A stretch of DNA of 64,000 nt from Pseudokineococcus marinus (GTDB lineage: Bacteria; Actinomycetota; Actinomycetes; Actinomycetales; Quadrisphaeraceae): assembly GCF_037482405.1 (NCBI RefSeq), contig NZ_JBBHZZ010000002.1, forward strand, positions 434,001-498,000, read 5' to 3'. The position numbers were made by a program, and so were the translations under genes. Below the pieces are notes generated by a model that searched no databases, had not been told where the DNA came from, and was given only the letters and a program-made list of their open reading frames with translations. Shown here piece by piece: positions 25,060 through 34,180 of the stretch (its first letter is position 1; every line of letters begins with the position of its first letter).

Positions 25060-25711
25060 TCAGCCGACGAGGAAGCGCCCGGTGTGCAGGTACGCCCCGC
25101 CGTCGGCGAGCAGGAGGACCGCGACGAGCAGCAGCGCGGCCGTCAGCACGTGCCGGGCGGCCGGCCGCACGCGCTCCCAGGTGCGCGTCAGCCACCGGAC
25201 GACGGGCTCGTGCCCGCCGTGGCGCACGGTCAGGGCGAGGACGTGCAGGGGCAGCTGGGAGACGACCGAGCAGAGGGCGTGCGCCGCGACGACGTCGGTC
25301 CAGCGGTCGGTGCGGGCGGCGAGGACGACGACGGGCAGGAAGGTCGGGTCGAGGAGGGCGGAGAGGGCCCGCACCGCCAGCACCACGGCCAGCGCGACCT
25401 CGACGACGGCGGCCGGGCCGTCCGGGCAGCAGCCCGAGGAGGTCGAGCCGGTCGGCCCGGACCCCGAGCACGAGCGAGAGGACGACGCCGATCAGCGGGA
25501 CGCCCACGAGGCACGCCGCCGCGGAGGCGAGGGCGCCGTGGCGCGAGGCACCGGCCGCCGGGGCGCCCCCAAGGAGCAGCACCCCCGCGGGGTCGACACC
25601 GGCGAGTCCTAGCCCCAGCACGGCGAGCAGGAAGCCGGCCACGGTCCCGAGGGCCAGGGCTCGGGGAGGCCCGCCCGCAGGAAGCCCGCGTCCGGGCACC
25701 GGGGCCACCAC
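25060..25711 (-). pseudogene. Frameshifted multi-pass membrane protein
   Basis: Two hydrophobic segments in different frames form one plausible membrane protein. The first half (from about 25711) reads ALGTVAGFLLAVLGLGLAG and CLVGVPLIGVVLSLVLGV. The second half (to 25060) reads ALLDPTFLPVVVLAARTDRW and VLTAALLLVAVLLLADG. Removing one G near 25425 joins them as LLPDGPAAVVEVALAVVLAV with no stop. Either an indel sequencing error or a real inactivating mutation would explain this. The overall layout resembles small GAP/LysE-like permeases, but I cannot name the family firmly. The start is uncertain because several GTGs occur near 25711. Confidence 0.6.
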
Positions 25712-25794
25712 CGGGCGGGTCCCCCGGGGCCGACCTAGCGTGGCGGCATCGACCGACGACGCCGGCCCGGCGGGGGCGGCCCGAGGAGGCAGAC

Positions 25795-27012
25795 GTGGCA
25801 GCAGAGACGACGGACCGGGCGCCCTACGTCATCGTGGGCGGGGGGATGGTGGCCGACGCGGCCGCCCGGGGCATCCGCAGCCGGGACCCCGAGGGGCGCA
25901 TCGTCGTCCTCGGCGACGACGCCGACCCGCCCTACACGCGGCCGGCGCTGTCCAAGAAGCTCTGGACCGACCCCGACTTCACCGAGGCGGACAACGACGC
26001 CGGCACCGCGTCGGCCACCGGCGCCGAGGTGCGCACGTCGGTGCGCGTGACGGCGCTCGACCCGGCGGCGCGGACGGTGACGACCGACGGTGGTGACGTC
26101 CTCGGCTACGAGTCCCTGCTGCTGGCGACCGGCGGCCGCCCCAAGCCGGGCCCGGTCGAGGAGGGCCCGCGCGTCCTGTCCTTCCGCACGGCGCAGGACT
26201 ACCGCCGGCTGCGGCGGCTGGCGGGTGAGCAGCGGCACGTCGTGGTCGCCGGCGGCAGCTACATCGGCACCGAGCTCGCCGCGGCGCTCGTCCAGAACGA
26301 CACGCGCACCACCCTCGTGACGCCGGACGAGGTGCTCGGCGCCTCGATGTTCCCGCCCGAGCTCGCCCGCCACTTCCAGGGCCTGTACGAGCAGGCCGGG
26401 GTCGCGCTGCGCACCGGCGCCAAGGTGGCGGGCGGGTCCGCCCGCGAGGACGGCGTCGACGTCGAGCTCGACGACGGCACGACGCTCGGCGCCGACGCGC
26501 TCGTCTACGGCTTCGGCATCGTCCCGCTCACCGACCTCGCCGAGGCGGCCGGCCTGACCGTCGACGACGGCGTCGTCGTCGACGAGCACCTGCGCACCTC
26601 CGACCCGCACGTCTTCGCCGCGGGCGACGTCGCGCAGTACCCCGACCGCGTGCTCGGGACGACGCGCGTCGAGCACGTCGACAACGCCAAGACCATGGGG
26701 CAGGCGGTCGGCGAGCTCATGGCCGGCCGCACGGAGGCCCACGACCACACACCGTTCTTCTACTCGCAGGTGCTCGGCACCCGGTACGAGGCGGTCGGCA
26801 CCCTCGACGGCTCGGCGCGGACGGTGCAGGACTGGCAGTCGGGCGACGGCGTCGGCGGCCCCGGGGTCGTCTACTACCTCGACGACGACGGCCGCGTCAC
26901 CGGCGTCCTCCTGTGGGACGTGCCCGGGAAGACCGACGAGGCCACGCAGGTGCTCGCCGACACCTCGCCGCAGGACGAGGGCTCCCTGCGCGGGCGGATC
27001 ACGGGCGACTGA
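25795..27012 (+). CDS. FAD/NAD(P)-dependent oxidoreductase, ferredoxin-reductase/AIF-like
   Basis: A 405-residue pyridine nucleotide-disulfide-type reductase without a redox CxxxxC. FAD binding is seen in YVIVGGGMVADAAARGI, the second Rossmann motif is VVVAGGSYIGTELAAALVQN, and the FAD motif is VFAAGDVAQYPD. The C-terminal domain (YSQVLGTRYEAVGTLDG) resembles AIF-type and rubredoxin/ferredoxin reductases. Its electron acceptor is not evident, since no ferredoxin or rubredoxin gene is adjacent. GTG 25795 has GAGGAGG six bases upstream, and TAGCGT (25736-25741) is a likely -10 box. Confidence 0.85.
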   Translation: MAAETTDRAPYVIVGGGMVADAAARGIRSRDPEGRIVVLGDDADPPYTRPALSKKLWTDPDFTEADNDAGTASATGAEVRTSVRVTALDPAARTVTTDGGDVLGYESLLLATGGRPKPGPVEEGPRVLSFRTAQDYRRLRRLAGEQRHVVVAGGSYIGTELAAALVQNDTRTTLVTPDEVLGASMFPPELARHFQGLYEQAGVALRTGAKVAGGSAREDGVDVELDDGTTLGADALVYGFGIVPLTDLAEAAGLTVDDGVVVDEHLRTSDPHVFAAGDVAQYPDRVLGTTRVEHVDNAKTMGQAVGELMAGRTEAHDHTPFFYSQVLGTRYEAVGTLDGSARTVQDWQSGDGVGGPGVVYYLDDDGRVTGVLLWDVPGKTDEATQVLADTSPQDEGSLRGRITGD

Positions 27013-27036
27013 GGCGGCGGCCGCAGCCCCCGCAGC

Positions 27037-27076
27037 ACGGCGAAGGCCCCGACCTGCTGGTCGGGGCCTTCGCCGT
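27037..27076. terminator. Bidirectional terminator between oxidoreductase and tmRNA
   Basis: Perfect 18-bp stem (27037-27054 with 27059-27076) and a four-base loop TGCT. It lies between the oxidoreductase stop (27012) and the tmRNA 3' end (27083), and so can serve both convergent units. No T tract. Confidence 0.8.
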
Positions 27077-27082
27077 CTCACG

Positions 27083-27450
27083 TGGAGGTGCCGGGAATCG
27101 AACCCGGGTCCGTCGTCGCATCGCCAGGGCTTCTCCGGGTGCAGCCTGCTCGGGAGTTTCTCGGCCCCAGCGGTCGCGCAGGCGCGCCGCTGACCCGGGC
27201 CCAGCCATCTGGATGTCGGTGCGGCCCCGATGGCGAGGACCGCACCCAGTGGCTCTCTAGCTGACGCCGGTTACTGAGTCGAGAGCACTCTCAGACCGAC
27301 GGACCTCTGCTCCTCGCTCAGGCGGCGAGGGCGAAGTCGGTGCGCTTGGAATCGGCACCTATAGGTTTGCAAGGAGCATCAACGAGTTGACCTTGCATCC
27401 TCGACCCGCTTCCCCTGGCTCAGAGAACGACGTCGAAACCTGTCACCCCC
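27083..27450 (-). ncRNA. ssrA: Transfer-messenger RNA (tmRNA)
   Basis: Rescues stalled ribosomes with SmpB and adds a degradation tag. The 5' end GGGGGTGACAGGTTTCGACG pairs with the 3' acceptor CACCTCC (one G-U), and the T arm GGGTTCGATTCCC lies just before the 3' end. CCA is not encoded. The tag ORF occupies 27318-27356 and reads ADSKRTDFALAA followed by TGA, a good actinobacterial tag ending ALAA. Length is about 368 nt. Its partner smpB is 2.7 kb away on the same strand. A TACAGT box near 27538 could be a promoter. Confidence 0.96.
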
Positions 27451-27682
27451 CTGTTGAGTTGTCCCGGGGCCGCCGCCTGGGCGTCGGTCCCGGTCCAGCC
27501 GGTCCGGTCTCCCGGAGGCCCGCTGGGCCCTCCGACTGTACTGCTCACAACGGCCGTGGGTCACGCGCTGTTCCCGCCCCCGTCCGCAGCCCCGCCGTGC
27601 GGAGCCCCTCCGCCCGGAGCGTCAGGCGTCGCCCGGGCGACCGACGACCGCTCGACCGGCCCGGGCGACGTAGCGTCGGGGC

Positions 27683-28708
27683 ATGGCTCTCGCCCCCAGC
27701 CGCCAGTGGTCCCTCGTCGCCCGCCCGCAGGGCGAGCCGCAGCCCTCCGACGTCCGCCTCGACGAGGTCGACGTCCCGGACCCCGGACCGGGCGAGGTCC
27801 GCGTCCGCAACACCTGGCTCTCCGTGGACCCGTACATGCGCGGCCGGATGGACGACCGGCCCTCCTACGTGCCGCCCTTCCGGCTCGAGGAGCCCATGAC
27901 CGGCGGCGCGGTCGGCGTCGTCGAGCTCGTCGGCGACGGCGTCGAGGGAGTCGCCGAGGGCGACTGCGTCCTCCACGACCGCGGCTGGCGCGAGCGCGCC
28001 GTGCTGCGGGCCGACGCCGTCCGCGTCGTCGACGCCGACCTCGCGCCCGCGCAGGCCTACCTCGGCGTGCTCGGCACCACCGGCCTCACCGCCTGGGTCG
28101 GCGTCCTCGACGTCGCGCAGATGCGCGAGGGGGACGTCGTGCTCGTCTCCGGGGCCGCCGGCGCGGTCGGCTCGGTCGCCGGCCAGGTCGCCCGCCTCAA
28201 GGGCGCGAGCGCCGTCGTCGGCACGGCGGGCGGCGAGGAGAAGGTGCGCTGGCTCCTCGACGACGCGGGCTTCACCCGGGCCGGCGACCACCGCAGCGCG
28301 TCACCCGCCGACCTCCTCCGCGACCTGCTGCCCGACGGCGCCGACGTGTACTTCGACAACGTCGGCGGCCCGACGCTCGAGGCGGCCCTCCCCCGCATGC
28401 GCGACCACGGCCGCGTCGCCCTGTGCGGCGCCATCTCCGGCTACAACGCCACCTCGGCGCCCCCCGGGCCGCGGACGCTGGGCCTCGCCATCGGCAAGCG
28501 CCTGCGCCTCGAGGGCTTCATCGTCACCGACCACCTCGACCGGACCGAGGAGTTCACCCGCGAGATGGCCGGGTGGATCGCCCGCGGCGACGTCGTCTAC
28601 CGCGAGACGGCGACCGAGGGCGTCGAGAGCGCCTTCGACGCCTTCCGCGGCGTCCTGTCCGGGGCCAACACCGGCAAGATGCTCGTGCGCCTCGACCCGG
28701 ACCTCTGA
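27683..28708 (+). CDS. NADP-dependent MDR reductase (prostaglandin/curcumin reductase-like)
   Basis: A 341-residue zinc-free medium-chain reductase. The N-terminus has WLSVDPYMRGRMDD, the central GTTGLTAWVGVLDV and the NADPH loop SGAAGAVGSVAGQVARLKGA, then YFDNVGGPTLEAALPRM, all typical of the YncB/CurA/PTGR group that reduces alpha,beta-unsaturated carbonyls. The substrate is unknown. TAGCGT (27671-27676), six bases before the ATG, indicates a leaderless transcript. A hairpin follows the stop. Confidence 0.9.
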   Translation: MALAPSRQWSLVARPQGEPQPSDVRLDEVDVPDPGPGEVRVRNTWLSVDPYMRGRMDDRPSYVPPFRLEEPMTGGAVGVVELVGDGVEGVAEGDCVLHDRGWRERAVLRADAVRVVDADLAPAQAYLGVLGTTGLTAWVGVLDVAQMREGDVVLVSGAAGAVGSVAGQVARLKGASAVVGTAGGEEKVRWLLDDAGFTRAGDHRSASPADLLRDLLPDGADVYFDNVGGPTLEAALPRMRDHGRVALCGAISGYNATSAPPGPRTLGLAIGKRLRLEGFIVTDHLDRTEEFTREMAGWIARGDVVYRETATEGVESAFDAFRGVLSGANTGKMLVRLDPDL

Positions 28709-28715
28709 GCGCAGC

Positions 28716-28735
28716 CCGCCGCCCACGGGCGGCGG
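28716..28735 (+). terminator. Hairpin after the MDR reductase gene
   Basis: CCGCCGCCC (28716-28724) and GGGCGGCGG (28727-28735) form a 9-bp stem, seven bases after the stop. The loop is only two bases, so in practice the inner pair would open. Confidence 0.55.
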
Positions 28736-28849
28736 CGCACAACGACCTGCGCATCGGCTCGCCGGCGCCGAGCACGAGCCGCTGACCTGCGGTGACGCTT
28801 CTCCGCCTAGCCCTTCCGCAGGTCGCTGTGCGCGCGTGGGCGGCGACGG

Positions 28850-29027
28850 GCCGCCCTCAGACGCCGGCGAGCTCGCGCCCTCGGACCCCGGCGAGCTCCC
28901 GCCCTCAGACCCCGGCGAGCTCGCGCCCTCAGACCCCGGCGAGCTCCCGCCCTCAGACGCCGGCGAGCTCGCGCCCTCGGACCCCGGCGAGCTCCCGCCC
29001 TCAGACCCCGGCGAGCTCCCGCTCGAC
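28850..29027. repeat. 24-bp tandem array copying the 3' end of the LLM gene
   Basis: Seven 24-bp units (starts 28860, 28884, 28908, 28932, 28956, 28980, 29004) plus a partial one at 28850. Units alternate slightly (GACCCC or GACGCC; CTCCCG or CTCGCG; ending TCA or TCG). On the minus strand each unit reads roughly GGGAGCTCGCCGGGGTCTGA, that is, the last codons of the LLM gene (RELAGV) and its stop. The gene's own stop (29001-29003) is the end of the sixth unit. The length is a multiple of three. It lies between convergent genes. Confidence 0.92.
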
Positions 29028-30065
29028 GAGCGGGCGGACCTGCGTCCCCAGCAGCTCGATCGCGCGCAGCACCTGGTCGTGCGGCAGCGTGCCGACGCTG
29101 ACGTGCAGCAGGAAGCGCGTGATGCCGAGGTCGCGCCGCATGGCGAGGACCTTGTCGGCCACGAGCTGCGGGTCCCCGAGCACGAGCGAGCCCTGCGGCG
29201 CGCGCATCTCGTCGAAGCTGCGCCGGGTCATGGCGCCCCAGCCCCGCTCGCGGCCCAGCTGGGACATCGCCGTCGCGTAGGACGGGTAGTAGGCGTCGGC
29301 GGCCGACGCGGTGTCCTCCCCCACGAAGCCGTGGGCGTGGACGGCGACCGGCAGGGGGTCGTGGCCCACCTCGGCGACCGCGCGGCGGTGCAGGTCGGCG
29401 AGCGGCGCGAAGCGCGCCGGCTGCCCGCCGATGATGGCGAGCGCCATCGGCAGGCCGAGCAGACCGGCCCGCACGACCGACTGCGGGTTGCCCCCGACGC
29501 CGACCCAGACGGGGAGCTCGTGCCCCTCCGTGCGCGGGTGCACCTCCTGCCGGTCGAGCGCCGGGCGGTGGCGGCCCGACCACGTGACCGGCTCGCCCCG
29601 CGAGGACGCCGAGCGGATGGCGAGCAGCAGCTCGAGCTTCTCGGCGAAGAGCTCGTCGTAGTCGCCGAGGTCGTAGCCGAAGAGCGGGAAGGACTCGATG
29701 AAGGAGCCGCGCCCGGCGATGACCTCCGCACGCCCCTGCGAGAGGAGGTCCAGCGTCGCGAAGTCCTGGTAGACGCGCACCGGGTCGTCGGAGGACAGGA
29801 CCGTGACGGCGCTCGTCAGCCGGATCCGCGACGTGCGCGCCGCTGCCGCCGCGAGGACGACCGCCGGGGAGGACGCCGCGAAGTCGGCCCGGTGGTGCTC
29901 CCCCACGCCGTACACGTCGAGACCCACCTGCTCGGCGAGCTCGACCTCGGCCACGACCTGCCGCAGCCGCTCGCCGTGGGAGAGGGTGCGGCCCGTGCTC
30001 GGGTCGGGGTAGGTCTCCGCGAAGGTGGTGATCCCCAGCTCGAAGGGCTGCTCGCTGCCGCTCAT
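29001..30065 (-). CDS. LLM class flavin-dependent oxidoreductase
   Basis: A 354-residue luciferase-like monooxygenase fold protein. It starts with FELGITTFAETYPDPSTG. Diagnostic stretches are GLDVYGVGEHHRADFAASSP, VTVLSSDDPVRVYQDFATLD, AGRGSFIESFPLFGYDL and LPVWVGVGGNPQSVVRAGLL. It may use FMN or F420; the sequence alone does not decide. The ATG at 30065 is preceded by GAGGACG. The C-terminal RELAGV and its stop codon are the seed of the downstream 24-bp array. The neighbour upstream is smpB, with no obvious functional link. Confidence 0.88.
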   Translation of the reverse strand: MSGSEQPFELGITTFAETYPDPSTGRTLSHGERLRQVVAEVELAEQVGLDVYGVGEHHRADFAASSPAVVLAAAAARTSRIRLTSAVTVLSSDDPVRVYQDFATLDLLSQGRAEVIAGRGSFIESFPLFGYDLGDYDELFAEKLELLLAIRSASSRGEPVTWSGRHRPALDRQEVHPRTEGHELPVWVGVGGNPQSVVRAGLLGLPMALAIIGGQPARFAPLADLHRRAVAEVGHDPLPVAVHAHGFVGEDTASAADAYYPSYATAMSQLGRERGWGAMTRRSFDEMRAPQGSLVLGDPQLVADKVLAMRRDLGITRFLLHVSVGTLPHDQVLRAIELLGTQVRPLVERELAGV

Positions 30066-30107
30066 CGACGTCCTCGCCTCGTCCGTGGGCCCACCGGTCG
30101 GCGGGCC

Positions 30108-30623
30108 CTACTCGCCCGTGCGCAGGCGCAAGGACATGGCCCGCTGCGCCTCGCGCGTGTCCTGGCGCTCGCGCAGCGCCTGGCGCTTGTCCCAGTTCTT
30201 CTTGCCCTGCGCGAGGGCGATCTCGACCTTGGCGCGCCCGCCCGTGAAGTAGAGCTGCAGCGGGACGACGGTCATGCCGCCCTCGCGCACCTCGGCGCCG
30301 ATCTTCTCGATCTCCAGCTTGTGCAGGAGGAGCTTGCGCCGGCGCCGCGGGGGGTGGTTGGTCCAGGTGCCCTCGGTGTACTCGGGGATGTGGACGGCCT
30401 CGAGCCACGCCTCCCCGCGGTCCACGGACACGAAGCCGTCGACGAGCGAGGCGCGGCCCGCGCGCAGCGACTTCACCTCGGTGCCGGAGAGCACGATCCC
30501 CGCCTCCCACGTGTCGGAGAGGAGGTAGTCGTGCCGCGCGCGGCGGTTCGTGGCGACGACGAGGCGCCCGTCGTCGCCACGCCCGCCCTTCTTCTGGGCG
30601 GTCTTGTGCCCGGCCCTGGCCAC
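30108..30623 (-). CDS. smpB: SsrA-binding protein SmpB
   Basis: Partner of tmRNA in trans-translation. The 171-residue protein has the OB-fold signature NRRARHDYLLSDTWEAGIVL, SGTEVKSLRAGRASLVDGFV and the C-terminal basic tail KKNWDKRQALRERQDTREAQ that mimics the anticodon arm and enters the mRNA channel. GTG 30623 is preceded by GGAGGGG. It follows the ftsE-ftsX-peptidase group on the same strand, an order common in actinobacteria, with the tmRNA gene further downstream. Confidence 0.97.
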   Translation of the reverse strand: MARAGHKTAQKKGGRGDDGRLVVATNRRARHDYLLSDTWEAGIVLSGTEVKSLRAGRASLVDGFVSVDRGEAWLEAVHIPEYTEGTWTNHPPRRRRKLLLHKLEIEKIGAEVREGGMTVVPLQLYFTGGRAKVEIALAQGKKNWDKRQALRERQDTREAQRAMSLRLRTGE

Positions 30624-30797
30624 GGCCCCTCCTCCTGCTGCTGCGCTCCGCGTGCGGTCCGGGCACCCTGGCGGGCCCCGGACGGACGACCGCCGGCGGT
30701 CCGCGAGGACCGCCGGCGGCGGACGTCCGACAGGGAGTCTACGAGCCGTGGGGCCCGGCGGCCGGGGCGGAGCGGGCGCCCGCCCGACGGCTGCGGC

Positions 30798-32147
30798 TCA
30801 GACCCAGGCCATGGGGTCGGTGGGCGCGCCGTCCACCCGCACCTCGAAGTGCAGGTGGCACCCCGTCGACCCGCCGGTGGAGCCCTCGTAGCCGATGACC
30901 TGGCCGCGCGTCACCGAGCCCGACGTGACGGCGAAGCTCTGCATGTGGGCGTAGGCCGTGGCCACCGGCTGGCCGCGGACGATGCCGTGGTTGATGACGG
31001 TGATGTTGCCGTAGCTGCCGTTCGACCCGGCGGAGACGATCTCGCCGTCCGCGGCCGCGCGGATGGGCGTCCCGCAGCCCGCGGCGAAGTCCTGCCCCGT
31101 GTGCATCTTCATGTAGTGCTTGATCGGGTGCATGCGCATGCCGAACGGCGAGGAGACGCGTCCCTCCGGCCGCAGGAAGGTGCCGCCGGCGTCGCGGAAC
31201 GTGCTGCGGCTGACGGCCGAGGGGGCGCTGCGGCCGGACGCCTGCGCGGCGGCGGCCTCGGACGCCCGGCGGGCCTCCTCCTTGCGGCGCTCCTCCTCGG
31301 CGATGCTGCGCAGCTGCGCTCCGAGGGAGTCCGACTCCGCCTGGAGCTGGTCCATGCGGGCCTGCTCCTCGGCCTGCCGCGACTCGATCGTCGCGACGGC
31401 CTGCTGCTGGCGGGCGACGAGCGCCTCCACCTCCGCCTGGCGCTGCGCCGCGGCGTCGGCGGCCTCGGTCGCCACGGCGAGCTTCTGCTCGGCCTCGGCC
31501 TTGAGGTCGGCGACCTGCTGGCGCACCGCCGCCAGACGCGTCGTGGCGCTCTGCCGCACGGCCTCGTCCGAGCTCAGCGCCGCGAGCACGTCCTTCTCCG
31601 CCGTCGAGAGGCTCGAGACGGCGGCGGTGCTGGAGGCGAAGTCGTCCGGGTCGGCCGACCCCATGGCCAGCGCGAGGCCCTTCGGCACGCCGTTGCTGCG
31701 GTAGGCCGACGCGGCGATGTTGCCGAGGTTGCTGCGCGAGGCCGTCATGGCCTGCTCGGTCTCGCGGACCGACTCCTCGGCGGCCGTCTGCGCCTTCTGC
31801 GACGCGCTGAGGCGCTGGGCGAGGTCGTCGGCCTGGGCCTGCGCCTCCGCCTGCACCTGGCGTGCGAGGTCGGCCGCCTTCTGGGCGCCGGGCAGCTGCT
31901 CCTGCACCGCGGCGTACTCGGCGTACGCGGAGGTGAGCTCCTCGGACGTGCCGACGAGGTCCTCCTGCAGCGCGTGCAGGGCCTGGTCGACCGCCTGCTT
32001 GTCGGCCTTGGCGCCGTCACCGGGGGCCGCCGTCGCCGGGCCCCCACCCGGGACGAACGACACGGCCAGGGCGAGCCCGAGGGCGGCCACGGCCGGGCGC
32101 AGGAGGCAGCGGGGGCGCACGAGCGCCGACGCGGGGGGCAGGCTCAT
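30798..32147 (-). CDS. EnvC-like murein hydrolase activator, M23 (LytM) peptidase family
   Basis: A 449-residue exported protein: signal peptide (about 1-40, hydrophobic AVAALGLALAVSFV, Ala-rich cleavage region), a long coiled coil (about 45-300, many Ala/Glu/Gln heptads), then a LytM domain (about 325-445). Zinc-type motifs HTGQDFAAGCG, AYAHMQSF and CHLHFEVR are present, so it may be catalytically active or act as an activator. It starts four bases after the ftsX stop, and FtsEX is known to recruit and activate coiled-coil peptidoglycan hydrolases at the division site (EnvC, RipC, PcsB). Role inferred from that context. Confidence 0.88.
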   Translation of the reverse strand: MSLPPASALVRPRCLLRPAVAALGLALAVSFVPGGGPATAAPGDGAKADKQAVDQALHALQEDLVGTSEELTSAYAEYAAVQEQLPGAQKAADLARQVQAEAQAQADDLAQRLSASQKAQTAAEESVRETEQAMTASRSNLGNIAASAYRSNGVPKGLALAMGSADPDDFASSTAAVSSLSTAEKDVLAALSSDEAVRQSATTRLAAVRQQVADLKAEAEQKLAVATEAADAAAQRQAEVEALVARQQQAVATIESRQAEEQARMDQLQAESDSLGAQLRSIAEEERRKEEARRASEAAAAQASGRSAPSAVSRSTFRDAGGTFLRPEGRVSSPFGMRMHPIKHYMKMHTGQDFAAGCGTPIRAAADGEIVSAGSNGSYGNITVINHGIVRGQPVATAYAHMQSFAVTSGSVTRGQVIGYEGSTGGSTGCHLHFEVRVDGAPTDPMAWV

Positions 32148-32151
32148 CGAG

Positions 32152-33053
32152 TCAGACCTTCAGGTAGCGGGACAGGGACACGAGCGACGCGACGCTCGCC
32201 AGGACGATGCCGCCGACGAACAGCCACGGGATCGTGGCCCACACGTCGGTCGTGGTGATGTAGTCGAACGCGGGCACCTGCTCGGCCAGCCAGCCGGTGA
32301 CGCCCCGGTCCACGGCCAGCAGCAGGACGGCGCCCGCCATTCCCGCCCCGAGGCAGACGGCGATGACGCCCTCGAGGAGGAACGGCAGCTGCAGGAAGGT
32401 GCTGGAGGCGCCGACGAGCCGCATGATGCCCGTCTCGCGGCGCCGGTTGAAGGCCGCCAGGCGGATCGTCGTCCCGATGAGGAGCACGGCGGCGACGAGC
32501 ATGACGCCGGCCAGCGCCAGGGAGCCGGCCGTCGCGGCGTTGAGGACGGCGAAGAAGGGCTCGAGCACCTCGCGCTGGTCGACGACCTGCTCGACCCCCG
32601 GGCTGCCCTGGAAGCTCTCGCTGATGACGCCGAAGCGCTCCGGGTCCTCGAGACCGACGCGGAAGGACTCGGGCAGCTGGTCCGGCGTCACGGAGGCGCT
32701 GAGCTCGGCGTCCTGCTGCTGGAACTGGGCGTAGGCCTCGTCGCTCGTCTCGAACTCGACCTCGGAGACGTACTGGGACAGCGGCGGGGAGGCGAGGGCC
32801 TGCTCGATGGCCGCCTTGTCGGCGTCCGTCGCCGCGCCCGAGCAGCTCGCCGAGAGGCTGTCCTGCGTGCACAGGAAGATGGCCACCTGGACGCGGTCGT
32901 ACCAGTCGCCCTTCATCGTGGACACCTGCTGCTGCATGAGCGCGCCGGCGCCGACGAAGGTCAGCGAGACGAAGGTGACGAGCACCACGGAGATCGTCAT
33001 GGCGAGGTTGCGGCGCAGGCCGATGCCGATCTCGGAGAGCACGAACTGGAGCC

Positions 33054-33057
<4 letters not shown>
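32152..33057 (-). CDS. ftsX: Cell division protein FtsX
   Basis: Permease-like partner of FtsE. The 301-residue protein begins MRLQFVLSEIGIGLRRNLAM. It has one N-terminal membrane helix, an extracellular domain with two Cys (FLCTQDSLSASC) and then three C-terminal helices (GVMLVAAVLLIGTTIRLAAF; AGMAGAVLLLAVD; WLFVGGIVLASVASLV). RRETGIMRLVGASSTFL is the FtsX coupling signature. The GTG overlaps the ftsE stop by four bases (GTGA). Confidence 0.96.
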
Positions 33058-33851
<794 letters not shown>

Positions 33852-34180
33852 TGCACGTCCTGCGGGGCCGGGTCTCGGGGTCTCGGGGTCGTCCTTGCGG
33901 ATGGTGCGTCGACGCGGGCCTCCGGGACGGCGGGGTCACCGCCGTCCTGCTCGACCCGCCTGCGCGCCGGACGCGCAGCTTCCCTGGCCGTGGCCGACCA
34001 TACGTCCTGCCACACCGCATCCCGAAACGGCCGTCCACACAGGTCACGATCGGTCAACGATCCACCACGGATCGTGGCCGGACCGTGGTGGAGGACCACC
34101 CGGACGGCGCAGTCGCCGCACGCCCGCCGGGCGCGCCCGGGGGCTGGCGGCGGGAGACAGGCGGCGGTGGCGCGGGCCCG
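33852..34180 (-). other. Intergenic region prfB-ftsE with a terminator-like hairpin
   Basis: 329 bp without a credible gene. CCACCACGG (34062-34070) pairs with CCGTGGTGG (34083-34091), a perfect 9-bp stem with a 12-base loop, about 90 bases beyond the prfB stop; it may end prfB transcription. The stretch nearer ftsE is less GC-rich and contains TATGGT on the minus strand near 34000, a possible -10 for the ftsEX operon, and TTGACC near 34055. Confidence 0.45.

Noticed and set aside
27082..27899. Short plus-strand ORFs over 27082-27564
   Set aside because: They lie on the tmRNA gene or its upstream region and have no protein-like features.
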